64,000 nucleotides of DNA from Omphiscola glabra. Its lineage: Eukaryota; Mollusca; Gastropoda; Lymnaeidae. The notes below the pieces were generated by a model, which was given only the letters and a program-made list of their open reading frames with translations, did not search any database and had not been told where the DNA came from. How positions within the stretch are numbered: position 1 is the stretch's first letter; every line of letters starts with the position of its first letter. Position numbers and translations under genes: made by a program. Positions 24,540 through 35,461 of the stretch are shown piece after piece. The stretch spans positions 52,429,350 to 52,493,349 of the forward strand of contig OZ024795.1 of NCBI GenBank assembly GCA_964017045.1. Reading direction: 5' to 3'.

Positions 24540-24794
24540 CTCAGGACGCTCAGGACGCTGAGGACGCTTAGGACGCTCAGGACGCATAGGACGCTTAGGA
24601 CGCTCAGGACGCTCAGGACGCTTAGGACGCATAGGACGCTTAGGACGCTGAGGACGCTTAGGACGCTCAGGACGCTCAGGACGCTCAGGACGCTTAGGAC
24701 GCTCAGGACGCTTAGGACGCTCAGGACGCTTAGGACGCTCAGGACGCTTAGGACGCTGAGGGCGCTCAGGGCGCTTAGGACGCTCAGGACGCTC
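24540..24794. repeat. Tandem array, 9-bp unit
   Basis: About 28 copies of ctcaggacg and cttaggacg with cat/ctg variants. It reads as RTL triplets in one frame without coding context. Confidence 0.95.
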
Positions 24795-24833
24795 TGGTGT
24801 CTTAGAAAGTAGAACAGTCGGGTTGGTTTAAAT

Positions 24834-25028
24834 CAGCGGTTCTCAACCTGTGATCCGACCCCTTGGTGGGTCGCGCGACCCTTTCCCAGGGGTCGCCTAA
24901 GACCATCTGAAAACTCATATACTCTACAGTTATGAAGTAGAAACAAAAATAATTTTGTTGCTGGGGGTCGCCACAACGCGAGGAACTTTGTTAAGGGGTC
25001 GCGGCATTAGGAAGGTTGAGAACCACTC
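24834..25028 (+). mobile_element. hAT MITE (SPIN-like), full length, perfect TSD
   Basis: A 195-bp element starting cagcggttctcaacctg and ending aggttgagaaccactc. It is flanked by gtttaaat on both sides (24826-24833 and 25029-25036). The interior includes gggtcgcctaagaccatctg and gggggtcgccacaac. No coding capacity. Confidence 0.93.
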
Positions 25029-25220
25029 GTTTAAATGAATATGTGGAATGGAATTTACGGATTTGAAAGACAAAAAACATAAATAAAATCTGACTTAATT
25101 ATATTAAAACGGAAAAACTATTACGCAAGTGATTTTGTGGTTATGTGATTATAGGATTATGTGGTTATGTGATTTATAAATGTTTAAAAAAAAATAAGGA
25201 AAATGGACTAGGGGCCGCGG

Positions 25221-25311
25221 AGGATGTATCAGGGCCGTGGGGGGTGTACCAGGGCCGTGGGAGGATGTACCAGGGCCGTGGGGGGGATGTACCAAGGCCG
25301 TGGAGGGATGT
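25221..25311. repeat. Short tandem array, about 21-bp unit
   Basis: About five copies of gtaccagggccgtgggggga with length changes in the G run. Confidence 0.85.
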
Positions 25312-25417
25312 ACATTCTTTTCAACAGACGGTTGTACAGATGTATCAACGTTGGTGGATTTGTGCAGACGTAAGGAAGTTGAATAAAGTAAAAGTAGCGA
25401 GACATTTAATCTTGTAA

Positions 25418-26108
25418 TCTTGGCAGAAAAGCTTGTGAATGTTTGTTTGGCAGAAAATCTTGTGAATGTTTGTTTGGCAGAAAATCTTGTGAATGTTTGT
25501 TTGGCAGAAAAGCTTGTGAATGTTTGGCAGAAAAGCTTGTGAATGTTTGGCAGAAAAGCTTGTGAATGTTTGGCAGAAAAGCTTGTGAATGTTTGGCAGA
25601 AAATCTTGTGAATGTTTGGCAGAAAAGCTTGTGAATGTTTGGCAGAAAAGCTTGTGAATGTTTGGCAGAAAAGCTTGTGAATGTTTGGCAGAAAAGCTTG
25701 TGAATGTTTGGCAGAAAATCTTGTGAATGTTTGGCAGAAAAGCTTGTGAATGTTTGGCAGAAAAGCTTGTGAATGTTTGGCAGAAAATCTTGTGAATGTT
25801 TGGCAGAAAAGCTTGTGAATGTTTGGCAGAAAAGCTTGTGAATGTTTGGCAGAAAAGCTTGTGAATGTTTGGCAGAAAAGCTTGTGAATGTTTGTTTGGC
25901 AGAAAAGCTTGTGAATGTTTGGCAGAAAAGCTTGTGAATGTTTGGCAGAAAAGCTTGTGAATGTTTGTTTGGCTGAAAAGCTTGTGAGTGTTTGCAGAAA
26001 AGCTTGTGAATGTTTGGCAGAAAAGCTTGTGAATGTTTGGCAGAAAATCTTGTGAATGTTTGGCAGAAAAGCTTGTGAATGTTTGGCAGAAAATCTTGTG
26101 AATGTTTG
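25418..26108. repeat. Tandem array, 23-bp unit with 27-bp variants
   Basis: About 30 copies of a unit with ttggcagaaaagcttgtgaa. Extra tttg makes the 27-bp version. The minus-strand open frame across it is repeat-driven. Confidence 0.95.
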
Positions 26109-26269
26109 AGTTATTAAGCGGTGACTTTATTAAATGGAGGGGCTGTTTTGTGGGGGGGGGGGGGTAAGTAATAGGCTTGTTAGCACATTTACACAAGATG
26201 TGAAGCATCAGAAACAACTACATTTGTAAAGGGTTGGGTAGTATTAAATGCTACTGTTAACGTAACATT

Positions 26270-27114
26270 TACATTAGATGTGACGGTTTGGATACTTGTC
26301 CTGGCATCACATTTACCCAAAGGGTGTAGGATCACATACCACCCTAACTCATTACACTTAACAAAGAGGTGTAGGATCACATACCACCCTAACTCATTAC
26401 ACTTAACCAAGAGGTGTAGGATCACATACCACCCTAACTCATTACACTTAACAAAGATGTGTAGGATCACATACCATCCTAACTCATTACACTTAACAAA
26501 GATGTGTAGGATGACATACCAACCTAACCATCAAATTTACCCAAGATGTAATGGATCACATACCACCCTAACCATCACATTTACCCGAGATGTGTAGGAT
26601 CACAATACCACTCTAACCATCAAATTTACCCAAGATGTAATGGATCACATACCACCCTAACCATCACATTTACCCAAGATGTGTAGGATCACATACCACC
26701 TTAACTCATTACACTTAACAAAGATGTGTAGAATCACAAACTTCCCAAACCATCACATTTACCCACAAGATGTGTAGGATCACATACCACCTTAACCCAT
26801 TACACTTAACAAAGATGTGTAGGATCACAAACTGACCAAACCATCACATTTACCCAAGATGTGTAGGATCACATACCACCCTAACTCATTACACTTAACA
26901 ACGATGTGTAGGATCACAAACTGATCAAACAATCACATTTACCCAAGATGTGTAGGATCACAAACTGCCCAAAACAACACATTTACCCAAGATGTATAGG
27001 ATCACATACCACCCTAACTCATTACACGTAAAAAAGATGTGTAGGATGACAAACTGCCCAAACCATCACATTTACCCAAGATGTGTAGGATCAGATACTA
27101 CCCTAAACATCTCA
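26270..27114. repeat. Tandem array, 45-bp unit
   Basis: About 18 copies of a unit with tgtaggatcacataccaccc and cattacacttaacaaagatg, diverging to the right where units alternate between two forms (about 40 and 45 bp). Confidence 0.93.
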
Positions 27115-27714
27115 TTTATGCCAGGCGTTTCTGGGCAGGTGAAAACACATGTTTGTGGCAGGCCTCCGATGAAGACAATATGCCGATACACCGACCGCAA
27201 GCCCGTGGACGAGAGAGTTGGTGTGAGGTCACCCGCTGGAAGGCGTCACCAAAACACGTGCAGACATCAAACACTTGTTGAGTACATACGCATCTTGCGG
27301 CAGAGCTCGTAGGTTTGTGTAAACTTTTGGCTGCCATAAAGCGAGACACGGAAATGGCGCTGTTATGATTTGGAGAACACATCTTGGCAGACCCACGCGG
27401 CCAATTGAAGGCGAATCGAAAGCACGCCGCGATATTTCCTTCCACTCTCGGTGTGAGGGCATGTTTCAATGGTCGGTTGGCTCATACGCGAGGAGGAGGA
27501 GAGGGGATATGACGTCATTGCCTGCCGCCAATATGAGACGCGGGTCTTTTTGAGGACATTTTCGAGACATATGTCAAGCAACAAGAAGTATCGAGCAGAC
27601 AGTTGAGACAAACAAATGTAAGACATTATGGATGGTATGCAATTCGGGTCTATCAAAACGAAAAACAAAGGTATATTATATAAAATATAATCAAACCGAT
27701 TGTCACTGCGACTC
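27115..27714. other. Unique intronic stretch near exon 1
   Basis: Non-repetitive, relatively GC-balanced DNA with several open frames of 60-130 codons on both strands and no recognisable protein. Its proximity to exon 1 would suit a regulatory element, but no motif proves this. Confidence 0.4.
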
Positions 27715-27868
27715 AAACCCACCCACATCCCCCCACCCACATCTCCCATCAACATCCCCCACCACATATCCCATCAACATCCCCCACTAACGTCCCCCAC
27801 CACCATCCCCCATCCACATCCCCCACACACATCCCCCACCAACACTCTACACCCACATCCCAGCATCT
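27715..27868. repeat. C-rich degenerate tandem array
   Basis: Degenerate copies of catcccccaccaa and cacatccccca next to the exon 1 donor. On the minus (transcribed) strand it is GT/GGGG-rich, starting about 40 bases into the intron. Confidence 0.9.
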
Positions 27869-27909
27869 TTGAATGTTGTATTGACAAGTAACCAACAAGA
27901 CCAACTCAC

Positions 27910-28993
27910 CTATCTTGGCGTGGAGGCTTCTGATGGTGTTTCCGCTGGCCAGCCCGGCGTTCATCTCGCCCGACTGAAACCGTCGGTAGAGGTCCTTGAC
28001 GTACTCCGGAAGCCTCCGGTTCATGGACGGCACATGTGCGCCTCGACCCCTGTGAGATCCCGGGACCTCGGAAAACCCCAGCAGCTTGCGCACTGCCTCG
28101 TGGAGGAGCGCGTTCCGCTCGTTTTCAACTTTCACAGGCGGCGGTTTTTTCCTCGGCCGAGTCCGGGTTTTCCCCGAGGAGTCGTCTTCGGAGTCCTCCC
28201 CGAATCCGTGCATGACGTCATAGTCCGGGGGGAGACTATCGTCATAGTCGAAGAGATTAGAGTAATCTCCCACTTCGGCGCGAGGCGCTGATTTCAATCG
28301 CGTTTTCGAGTTGTCTAACTTTGATCCCAGTTTTTGGAATTTATTTTTAAGGTTAAAAACACTCACGGCATACGAAGTGGTCGCGGTGGAGTTGTCTAGG
28401 TCCTTGAGATTGGTGTGGTCTGGTAATGATGTGCTTGGAGAAAGCGTGTTGTCATCCGTTGGGACGGTGATTGCATCAGACATGATGGTTGCTGAGGCCA
28501 GAGCCGCATCGTCATCTTCAGCTCGCTGTCTGAGGTCGTCGGATGCGGTGGGTTCGAACCTATGGCCAGACGTCAAGCTTAGAGCAACGGCACCACTCAT
28601 TTGGTCGGCGCCTGCTTCTCTGAAGTCCTGTCTTTGAACAACGCTATTTTGTCCAGCGAACCTCTTCCTGTTTGATGTCGTCCGGACTAAGTGCCCCCCT
28701 ATCATTTGAGCATTGCGTTCTTCCTGATTCGGACTGCTGTCGTGTGCTGGCGCCGAGTGAACAGTTTGTTCCACTGAATCTACACTTTCATTGTTTGAAA
28801 AATGCGGATTGCCTCCAACAATGCCAAGCGCCGAGTCCAACGTTTCGCGGACGTCATGCCGGACGTCGTCTCCTGCGCTGTTTGGCGCCACGTCACGGCT
28901 CGCGACATGCTTGACATCAGAGTCGACCGAATCGTTGCGAGAAAGCAACAGCAACAGTAAAAATATCAGAAGCTGCGGTTGCTTCCACTTCAT
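27910..28993 (-). CDS. BMP3: BMP3/GDF10-like TGF-beta ligand, exon 1 (signal peptide and N-terminal propeptide)
   Basis: First coding exon of a secreted TGF-beta superfamily ligand. The ATG at 28993 is followed by a short basic stretch and a leucine-rich core (residues about 8-18), a typical signal peptide. Residues about 25-290 are acidic, Ser/Asp-rich, without recognisable domains, and much longer than the corresponding part of vertebrate BMP3 or GDF10. The conserved propeptide starts near residue 300: a helix with LHEAVRKLLGFSEVP, then RRLPEYVKDLYRRF and SGNTIRSLHA, which match the 'LYDRYS...GNTVRSF' region of BMP3-type propeptides. The exon ends in phase 1 at a consensus donor (gtgagttgg, complement of 27901..27909), and the frame continues exactly into the exon at 1388..2484 after a 25.4-kb intron. 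The exon contributes 361 codons plus one base. Orthology to BMP3/GDF10 is inferred mainly from exon 2. The symbol is by family resemblance. Confidence 0.85.
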
Positions 28994-29270
28994 ATTAGCA
29001 GGCTGGTAGTGGGTTGGTCAAGTAGCGGGTGGGTTGGATCGGTGGGTTGGACGTAGGGGTGTCAAGTCTTTCTGAGATATGCGCCCATAGTTCAAGGCAT
29101 CGCTAGGCTTGGCTAACAACCCTCGCCCGTTTAAAGGTGCGATCATTGGGTTGGTACAGTGTTGGAGAGTTAGGTACGTTCGTTCCACCATCGGTTAATC
29201 CTAGTTTTGAAAGAAATAAAATAAATGAAAATGTGTGGGGAAAAAATCAACACACCTGAATAAAAAATGG
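28994..29270 (-). other. Region just upstream of the BMP3-like start codon
   Basis: It should contain the 5' untranslated region or promoter. Short gtgggttgg repeats occur near 29003-29045. I see no clear TATA box or initiator and do not call a promoter. Confidence 0.4.
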
Positions 29271-30232
29271 CACACATCTCATTGAATTCTAGCACACACA
29301 TCATTGAATTCTAGCACATTCCTCATTGAATTCTAGCACACACCTTATTGAATTCTAGCACAGACCTCGTTGAATTCTAGCACAGACCTCAATGAATTCT
29401 AGTACACACCTCGTTGAATTCTAGCACACACATTATTGAATTCTAGCTTACACCTCGTTGAATTTTAGCACACAACTCATTGAATTCTAGCACACACCTC
29501 ATTGAATTCTAGCACACCTCATTGAATTCTAGCACACACCTCATTGAATTCTAGCACACCTCATTGAATTCTAGCACACCTCATTGAATTCTACGTAAAT
29601 CTCATTGAATTCTACACACATCTCACTGAATTCTACACACATGTCATTGAATTCGAGCACATACCGTATTGAATTCTAGCACACGCCTCATTGAATTCTA
29701 GCACACATCTCACGGAATTCTACACACATCTCTTTGAATACTACACACATCTCATTGAATTCTACACACATCTCATTGATTTCTACACACATCTCTTTGA
29801 ATACTACACACATCTCATTGAATTCTACACACATCTCACTGAATTCTACACACATCTCATTGAATTCTACACAAATCTCACTGAACTCTACACACATCTC
29901 ACTGAATTCTACACACATCTCACTGAATTCTACACATATCTCATTGAATTCTACACACATCTCACTGAATTCTAGCACACATCTCACTGAATTTTACACA
30001 CATCTCACTGAATTCTACACACATCTCACTGAATTCTACACACATCTCACTGAATTCTAGCACGCATCTCACTGAATTCTACACACATCTCACTGAATTC
30101 TACACACATCTCACTGAATTCTACACACATCTCACTGAATTCTACACACATCTCACTGAATTCTAAACACATCTCACTGAATTCTACACACATCCCATTG
30201 AATTCTAGCACACACCTCACTGAATACTAGCA
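29271..30232. repeat. Tandem array, 21-22-bp unit
   Basis: About 44 copies. The left part has attgaattctagcacacacc units (22 bp), and the right part has actgaattctacacacatctc (21 bp). The shift between forms is gradual. GAATTC occurs in nearly every unit. Confidence 0.95.
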
Positions 30233-30254
30233 TGGAAAAAGAAATAGCCAAAAA

Positions 30255-30868
30255 GTAAACAAATGGGCAAACAAAACTACAGGTAAACAAATGGACACGC
30301 AAAACTACAGGTAAACAAATGGACACGCAAAACTACAGGTGAACAAATGGACACGCAAAACTACAGGTGAACAAATGGACAAACAAAACTACAGGTAAAT
30401 AGATGGACAAGCAAAACTACAGGTAAATTGACGGACAAACAAAACTACAGGTAAATAGACGGACAAACAAAACTACAGGTAAATAGATGGACAAACAAAA
30501 CTACAGGTAAATAGATGGACAAACAAAACTACAGGTAAATAGACGGACAAACAAAACTACAGGTAAATAGACGGACAAGCAAAACTACAGGTAAATAGAT
30601 GGACAAACAAAACTACAGGTAAATAGATGGACAAACAAAACTACAGGTAAATAGATGGACAAACAAAACTACAGGTAAATAGATGGACAAACAAAACTAC
30701 AGGTGAACAGATGGACAAACAAAACTACAGGTAAATAGATGGACAAACAAAACTACAGGTGAACAGATGGACAAACAAAACTACAGGTAAATAGATGGAC
30801 AAACAAAACTACAGGTAAATAGATGGACAAGCAAAACTACAGGTAAATAGATGGACAATCAAAACTAT
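30255..30868. repeat. Tandem array, 28-bp unit with splice-donor-like core
   Basis: About 21 copies of a unit with atggacaaacaaaactacag followed by gtaaatag. Each copy holds CAG|GTAAAT on the plus strand, a good match to a 5' splice site. Confidence 0.95.
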
Positions 30869-30994
30869 TTATGAACGAGCAGAGTTATTCTGGCACCGTG
30901 CATAAATCTACTCAGGTAAAAATAACACCTTCATATCGTTGGGACATTAATGTGCTGTATCTGGCAAACACACCGTGGAGCACCTACATACAAC

Positions 30995-31195
30995 GAACAG
31001 GTAAACTATTGGATAACATCTGCAACCTACAGGTAAACTATTGGATAACATCTACAACTTACAGGTAAACTATTGGATAACATCTACAACCTACAGGTAA
31101 ACTATTGGATAACATCTACAACCTACAGGTAAACTATTGGATAACATCTATAACCTACAGGTAAACTATTAGATAACATCTACGGCTCACAGGTA
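30995..31195. repeat. Tandem array, 32-bp unit
   Basis: About six copies of a unit with taaactattggataacatct and acaacctacagg. It shares the ctacaggtaaa core with the 28-bp array before it. Confidence 0.93.
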
Positions 31196-31216
31196 AAATA
31201 TGAACAAGAAGTCACA

Positions 31217-31612
31217 CCTACTGGTAAAATATTGGAGCACATCTATAATCTACTGGTAAAATATTGGAGCACATCTATAATCTACTGGTAAGATATTGGA
31301 GCACATCTATAATCTACTGGTAAGATATTGGAGCACATCTAGAATCTACTGGTAAGATATTGGAGCACATCTATAATCTACTGGTAAGATATTGGAGCAC
31401 ATCTAGAATCTACTGGTAAAATATTGGAGCACATCTAGAATCTACTGGTAAAATATTGGAGCACATCTAGAATCTACTGGTAAGATATTGGAGCACATCT
31501 AGAATCTACTGGTAAAATATTGGAGCACATCTAGAATCTACTGGTAAAATATTGGAGCACATCTAGAATCTACTGGTAAAATATTGGAGCACATCTAGAA
31601 TCTACTGGTACA
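31217..31612. repeat. Tandem array, 32-bp unit, second type
   Basis: About 12 copies of a unit with aaaatattggagcacatcta and taatctactggt. It has the same length and layout as the previous array (attgga...acatcta...cta..ggtaa), so the two are probably related by divergence. Confidence 0.93.
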
Positions 31613-31727
31613 ACATTAATTTTGAAAAAAAATATCAATAAATTAGGGTTAAAAAAAAAAAAAAAAAGCATATAATTACATTTTGTGTCATGAAATAATT
31701 TAACATAAACGAGCTCAAACACCAATC

Positions 31728-31888
31728 ACACACCTTCTTACATCTTCTTACACCGTCTTACATCTTCTTACATTTTCTTACACCTTCTTACATTTTCTTA
31801 CACCTTCTTACATCTTCTTACACCTTCTCACACCTTCTTACACCTTCTTACACCTTCTTACATATCCTTACACCTTCTTGCATGTTCT
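31728..31888. repeat. Tandem array, 10-11-bp unit
   Basis: About 15 copies of cttcttacac and cttcttacat. Confidence 0.9.
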
Positions 31889-32720
31889 TACACGACCGGT
31901 TCTAACATCGTTAACATTGACTTGAGACGATCTGCAGTCTCATAACCGTAAACAGCGATCTGACGACACATCTCTCACTATTGATGACATGTCCCACAGC
32001 GGTCCCGTGAGATAATCCAGTTTGTTGTACACGAGGATTATATCACCTATCAAAACTTAATCACAGCGGCTCTAAGAATTAATCCTGGTCATTAATCCCT
32101 CGTGCGTACAAATCCAAAAGGAAAAAAAAACAGGTTGCGGTGAAAAACTAAGTCGACCAGGTGCATTGGTAAAAACTATCGTCTGTTACTGTTGAGGGGG
32201 AGAGATCCACGCGCTAGTCAAATCCTACGGCATAAAAAAAGTGATGGGGGGGGGGTAAACAAATGAGGGGGGGGGACCTGCCCACCAAACGAAGAGAGGA
32301 AAAAGAAGAAAGCGAGGCCCAATCCAGCCCGCTCCTGCGGTGCCTTGCTGGCAAACCCAGCCGCAAACACAGTCTACCAGTTGCCCGGCCCAGAGGCGAC
32401 CGATTTCGGGTGGCAGGCAGTGTGGCGGGGGGGGGGGGGGGGGGTTAAGTCCAGGGGAAATTTCGCCGTCTTTTGAAGAAAAAAAAACCCATTAAAAAAA
32501 ACAACTTTCCAACTTAACCTTTTTTTAAAAAATAACTCCATCGCCAAGTGACGGATCACAAGTAAATTGTGTTCCGACCCAAGTTCAAGCTTCGGGGGAA
32601 TCTTTCCACAACTTGAACTTAATGTTCATGTGGTTAGTTTGTCTGTCATCATCTCAAAAAGAGGAGTGGGGGAAATATATATCCAATCCGTCTGTGGGGC
32701 CAGATGCTTTGGAACTTCAG
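31889..32720. other. Intergenic stretch, nothing recognised
   Basis: Unique DNA with an 18-base G run (32427-32444) and A/T homopolymers. No gene. Confidence 0.5.
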
Positions 32721-33229
32721 TAAGACACTGCAGGCAGGTGGAGAAGTAAGACACTGCAGGCAGGTGGAGAAGTAAGACACTGCAGGCAGGTGGAGAAGTA
32801 AGACACTGCAGGGCAGGTGGAGAAGTAAGACACTGCAGGCAGGTGGAGAAGTAAGACACTGCAGGCAGGTGGAGAAGTAAGACACTGCAGGCAGGTGGAG
32901 AAGTAAGACACTGCAGGCATGTGGAGAAGTAAGACGCTGCATGCAGGTGGAGAAGTAAGACACTGCAGGCAGGTTGAGAAGTAAGACTGCAGGCAAGAGG
33001 AGACGTAAGACACGGCAGGCAGGTGGAGACGTAAGACACTGCAGGCAGGTGGAGAAGTAAGACACTGCAAGCTGGTGGAAAAGTAAGACACTGCATGCAG
33101 GTGGAGAAGTAAGACACTGCAGGCAGGTGGAGAAGTAAGACACTGCAGGCAGGTGGAGAAGTAAGACACTGCAGGCAGGTGGAGAAGTAAGACACTGCAG
33201 GCAGGTGGAGAAGTAAGACACTGCAGGCA
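32721..33229. repeat. Tandem array, 26-bp unit
   Basis: About 19-20 copies of a unit with taagacactgcaggcaggtg and gagaag. One copy has an extra g and one lacks two bases, so the open frames shift between copies. Confidence 0.95.
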
Positions 33230-33339
33230 AATACTTAACTGCTATATGTCATTGACAGCGCTCTGAATAAGGCTTGTTGATAGCCCCCTACCTCCCTCCC
33301 CCCCCTACACACACACTATGACTTTTCCTTAATCTCTTT

Positions 33340-33400
33340 ATATTATACTAGCCAATCTACCCGGCGTTGCTAGGCACTGCACTCGGGGGAAAAAGCTTCT
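33340..33400 (+). mobile_element. Possible end of an interspersed repeat
   Basis: 'tatactagccaatctacccg' and 'gcgttgctaggc' resemble a motif that ends some widespread retroelement-derived repeats in invertebrates. The boundaries are unclear. Confidence 0.3.
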
Positions 33401-33534
33401 ACAGCCTTTTACCTAACAGGCAAATTAAAAACCCTCTTTAAACAGTTGCTAAAGAAGAAAGTATAATTATTTTTTTAAATCCTATAAAAGAAGACGTTAT
33501 AATAACTTTTTGTTAAAATTTAGAGTTAAGTTTG

Positions 33535-34645
33535 GCCTGGCTAGACACCATGTTGGGCTGGCCAGATACCATGTTGGGCCTGGCCCTATACCATGTTGGG
33601 CCTGGTCAGATACCATGTTGGGCCTGGCCAGATACCACGTTGGGCCTGGCCAGATACCTTGTGTGGCCTGGCCAGATACCATGTTGGGCTGGCCAGATAC
33701 CATGTTGGGCCTGGCCCTATACCATGTTGGGCTTGGCCAGATACCACGCTGGGCCTGGCCAGATATCTTGTTGGGCCTGGCCAGATACCATGTTGAGTCT
33801 GGCCAGATACCATGTTGGGCCTGGCCAGATACCTTGTTGGGCCTGGCCAGATACCACGTTGGGTCTGGCCAGATACCATGTTGGGCTGGCCAGATACCAT
33901 GTTGGGCCTGGCCCTATACCATGTTGGGCCTGGTCAGATACCATGTTGGGCCTGGCCAGATACCACGTTGGGCCTGGGCAGATACCACGTTGGGCCTGGC
34001 CAGATACCTTGTGTGGCCTGGCCAGATACCATGTTGGGCTGGCCAGATACCATGTTGGGCCTGGCCCTATACCATGTTGGGCCTGGCCAGATACCACGTT
34101 GGGCCTGGCCAGATATCTTGTTGGGCCTGGCCAGATACCATGTTGAGTCTGGCCAGATACCATGTTGGGCCTGGTCAGATACCATGTTGAGCCTGGCCAG
34201 ATACCACGTTGGGCCTGGCCAGATACCTTGTGTGGCCTGGCCAGATACCATGTTGGGCTGGCCAGATACCATGTTGGGCCTGGCCAGATACCACGTTGGG
34301 CCTGGCCAGATACCACGTTGGGCCTGGCCAGATATCTTGTTGGGCCTGGCCCTATACCATGTTGAGTCTGGCCAGATACCATGTTGGGCCTGGCCAGAAA
34401 CCTTGTTGGGCCTGGCCAGATACCATGTTGGGCTGGCCAGATACCATGTTGGGCCTGGCCCTATACCATGTTGGGCCTGGCCATATACCACGTTGGGCCT
34501 GGCCAGATATCTTGTTGGGCCTGGCCAGATACCATGTTGAGTCTGGCCAGATACCATGTTGGGCCTGGCCAGAAACCTTGTTGGGCCTGGCCAGATACCA
34601 TGTTGGGCCTAGCCAGATACCACGTTGGGCCTGGCCAGATACCAT
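33535..34645. repeat. Tandem array, 22-bp unit with ordered subtypes
   Basis: About 50 copies of ccagataccatgttgggcct. A 21-bp variant (gttgggctggccagata) recurs at 33552, 33683, 33880, 34033, 34252 and 34427. Each spacing is a whole number of 22-bp units less one base, which marks repeated block duplication. All open frames here are repeat-driven. Confidence 0.95.
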
Positions 34646-34689
34646 GATTTTAAGGAATATTATTCAAAATATTATTCACTTAAAATAAG

Positions 34690-35460
34690 ATAGGATCCCA
34701 AAAGGATTCTATTCTCCAGTGGGATCCCGCTTTCCGGTGGCTAGATCTCCGGCATTTCCCAGCCGATTTTCATGTAACAACTAAAAAGGTTAAATCATAT
34801 ATCAGATATAAGAATTATTTTGTTCCCCAATCTTTTCGAATCTACCAGCGTGCTCCCCCTGAAGCCACAAATCTTATTGAGAACTAATAAGTCCCTGATA
34901 TGGCTAAGAGAATTCACTGAATTGCTGTTTTTGTCCACTAGTGAAATAATTTCATGTGGATGTATCGTGTTCAAATTGTACGGTGCAACCCAATAATATT
35001 TCCATTTGTTTGGATGAATAAAAAAAAGTCTGCGTTTATTCGCACTCGGGTACCAGAAGTGAGAGGTTGGGTTTGTAAGACAAAATTTGGTATCAAATGA
35101 AAGATAATTGAGTGGACTATACATTTGTAAAATTACTTCTTCAGTTTAACTAAAATAAACTACCACAAATGACATCCGAATAGCATTGAGTCTAATTGGA
35201 CCCGGGTGCGAATGGCGGCGTTGTGTGTCCGGGTCCATTTTGGAATGTAACCCAAGGGTAGCAGGTTTCCTACGGGAAGCAGATGTTAATTGATAAGCGG
35301 CCAAGGCTTTGACTTTGGTCAATCATTTTTTTAATGGGTCAATTTTATTAAGTTTGATTAGACTTTAAATCGTGGTTTTTGACTCGGCCCAGCTTGACAT
35401 TAAATGAAACGTCACGAGCCTCAAAATGGTTCAACAGTTTATTATAAGTGTGTTTGTTTT
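34690..35460. other. Intergenic stretch, nothing recognised
   Basis: AT-rich unique DNA. A minus-strand open frame at 34795-35124 shows no recognisable domain. Nothing links it to a retroelement. Confidence 0.4.
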
Positions 35461-35461
35461 T

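Larger units (their letters stand above)
2485..27909 (-). other. Intron 1 of the BMP3-like gene, 25.4 kb, largely tandem arrays
   Basis: The interval is bounded by a matching phase-1 donor and acceptor. It holds no exon that I can recognise. Most of its length is minisatellite arrays listed separately, plus hAT-type MITEs at 5504, 18204, 21820 and 24834 and a LINE 3' end at 7199. Confidence 0.8.

Noticed and set aside
25345..26217. 290-residue minus-strand frame (KLFCQTFTSFSA repeats)
   Set aside because: Translation of the 23-bp array. It drifts through frames at the 27-bp variants, and the unique ends show no homology that I can recognise.
27115..27714. Possible extra exon of the ligand gene
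   Set aside because: The open frames have no recognisable content, and exon 1 and exon 2 already join in phase.
27869..29009. Plus-strand frames opposite exon 1
   Set aside because: Antisense shadows. The minus strand has a signal peptide and conserved propeptide motifs in frame.
33497..34688. Multiple 100-240-residue frames around WPDTMLGLARYHVG
   Set aside because: All fall in the 22-bp array. Open on both strands by repeat structure only.
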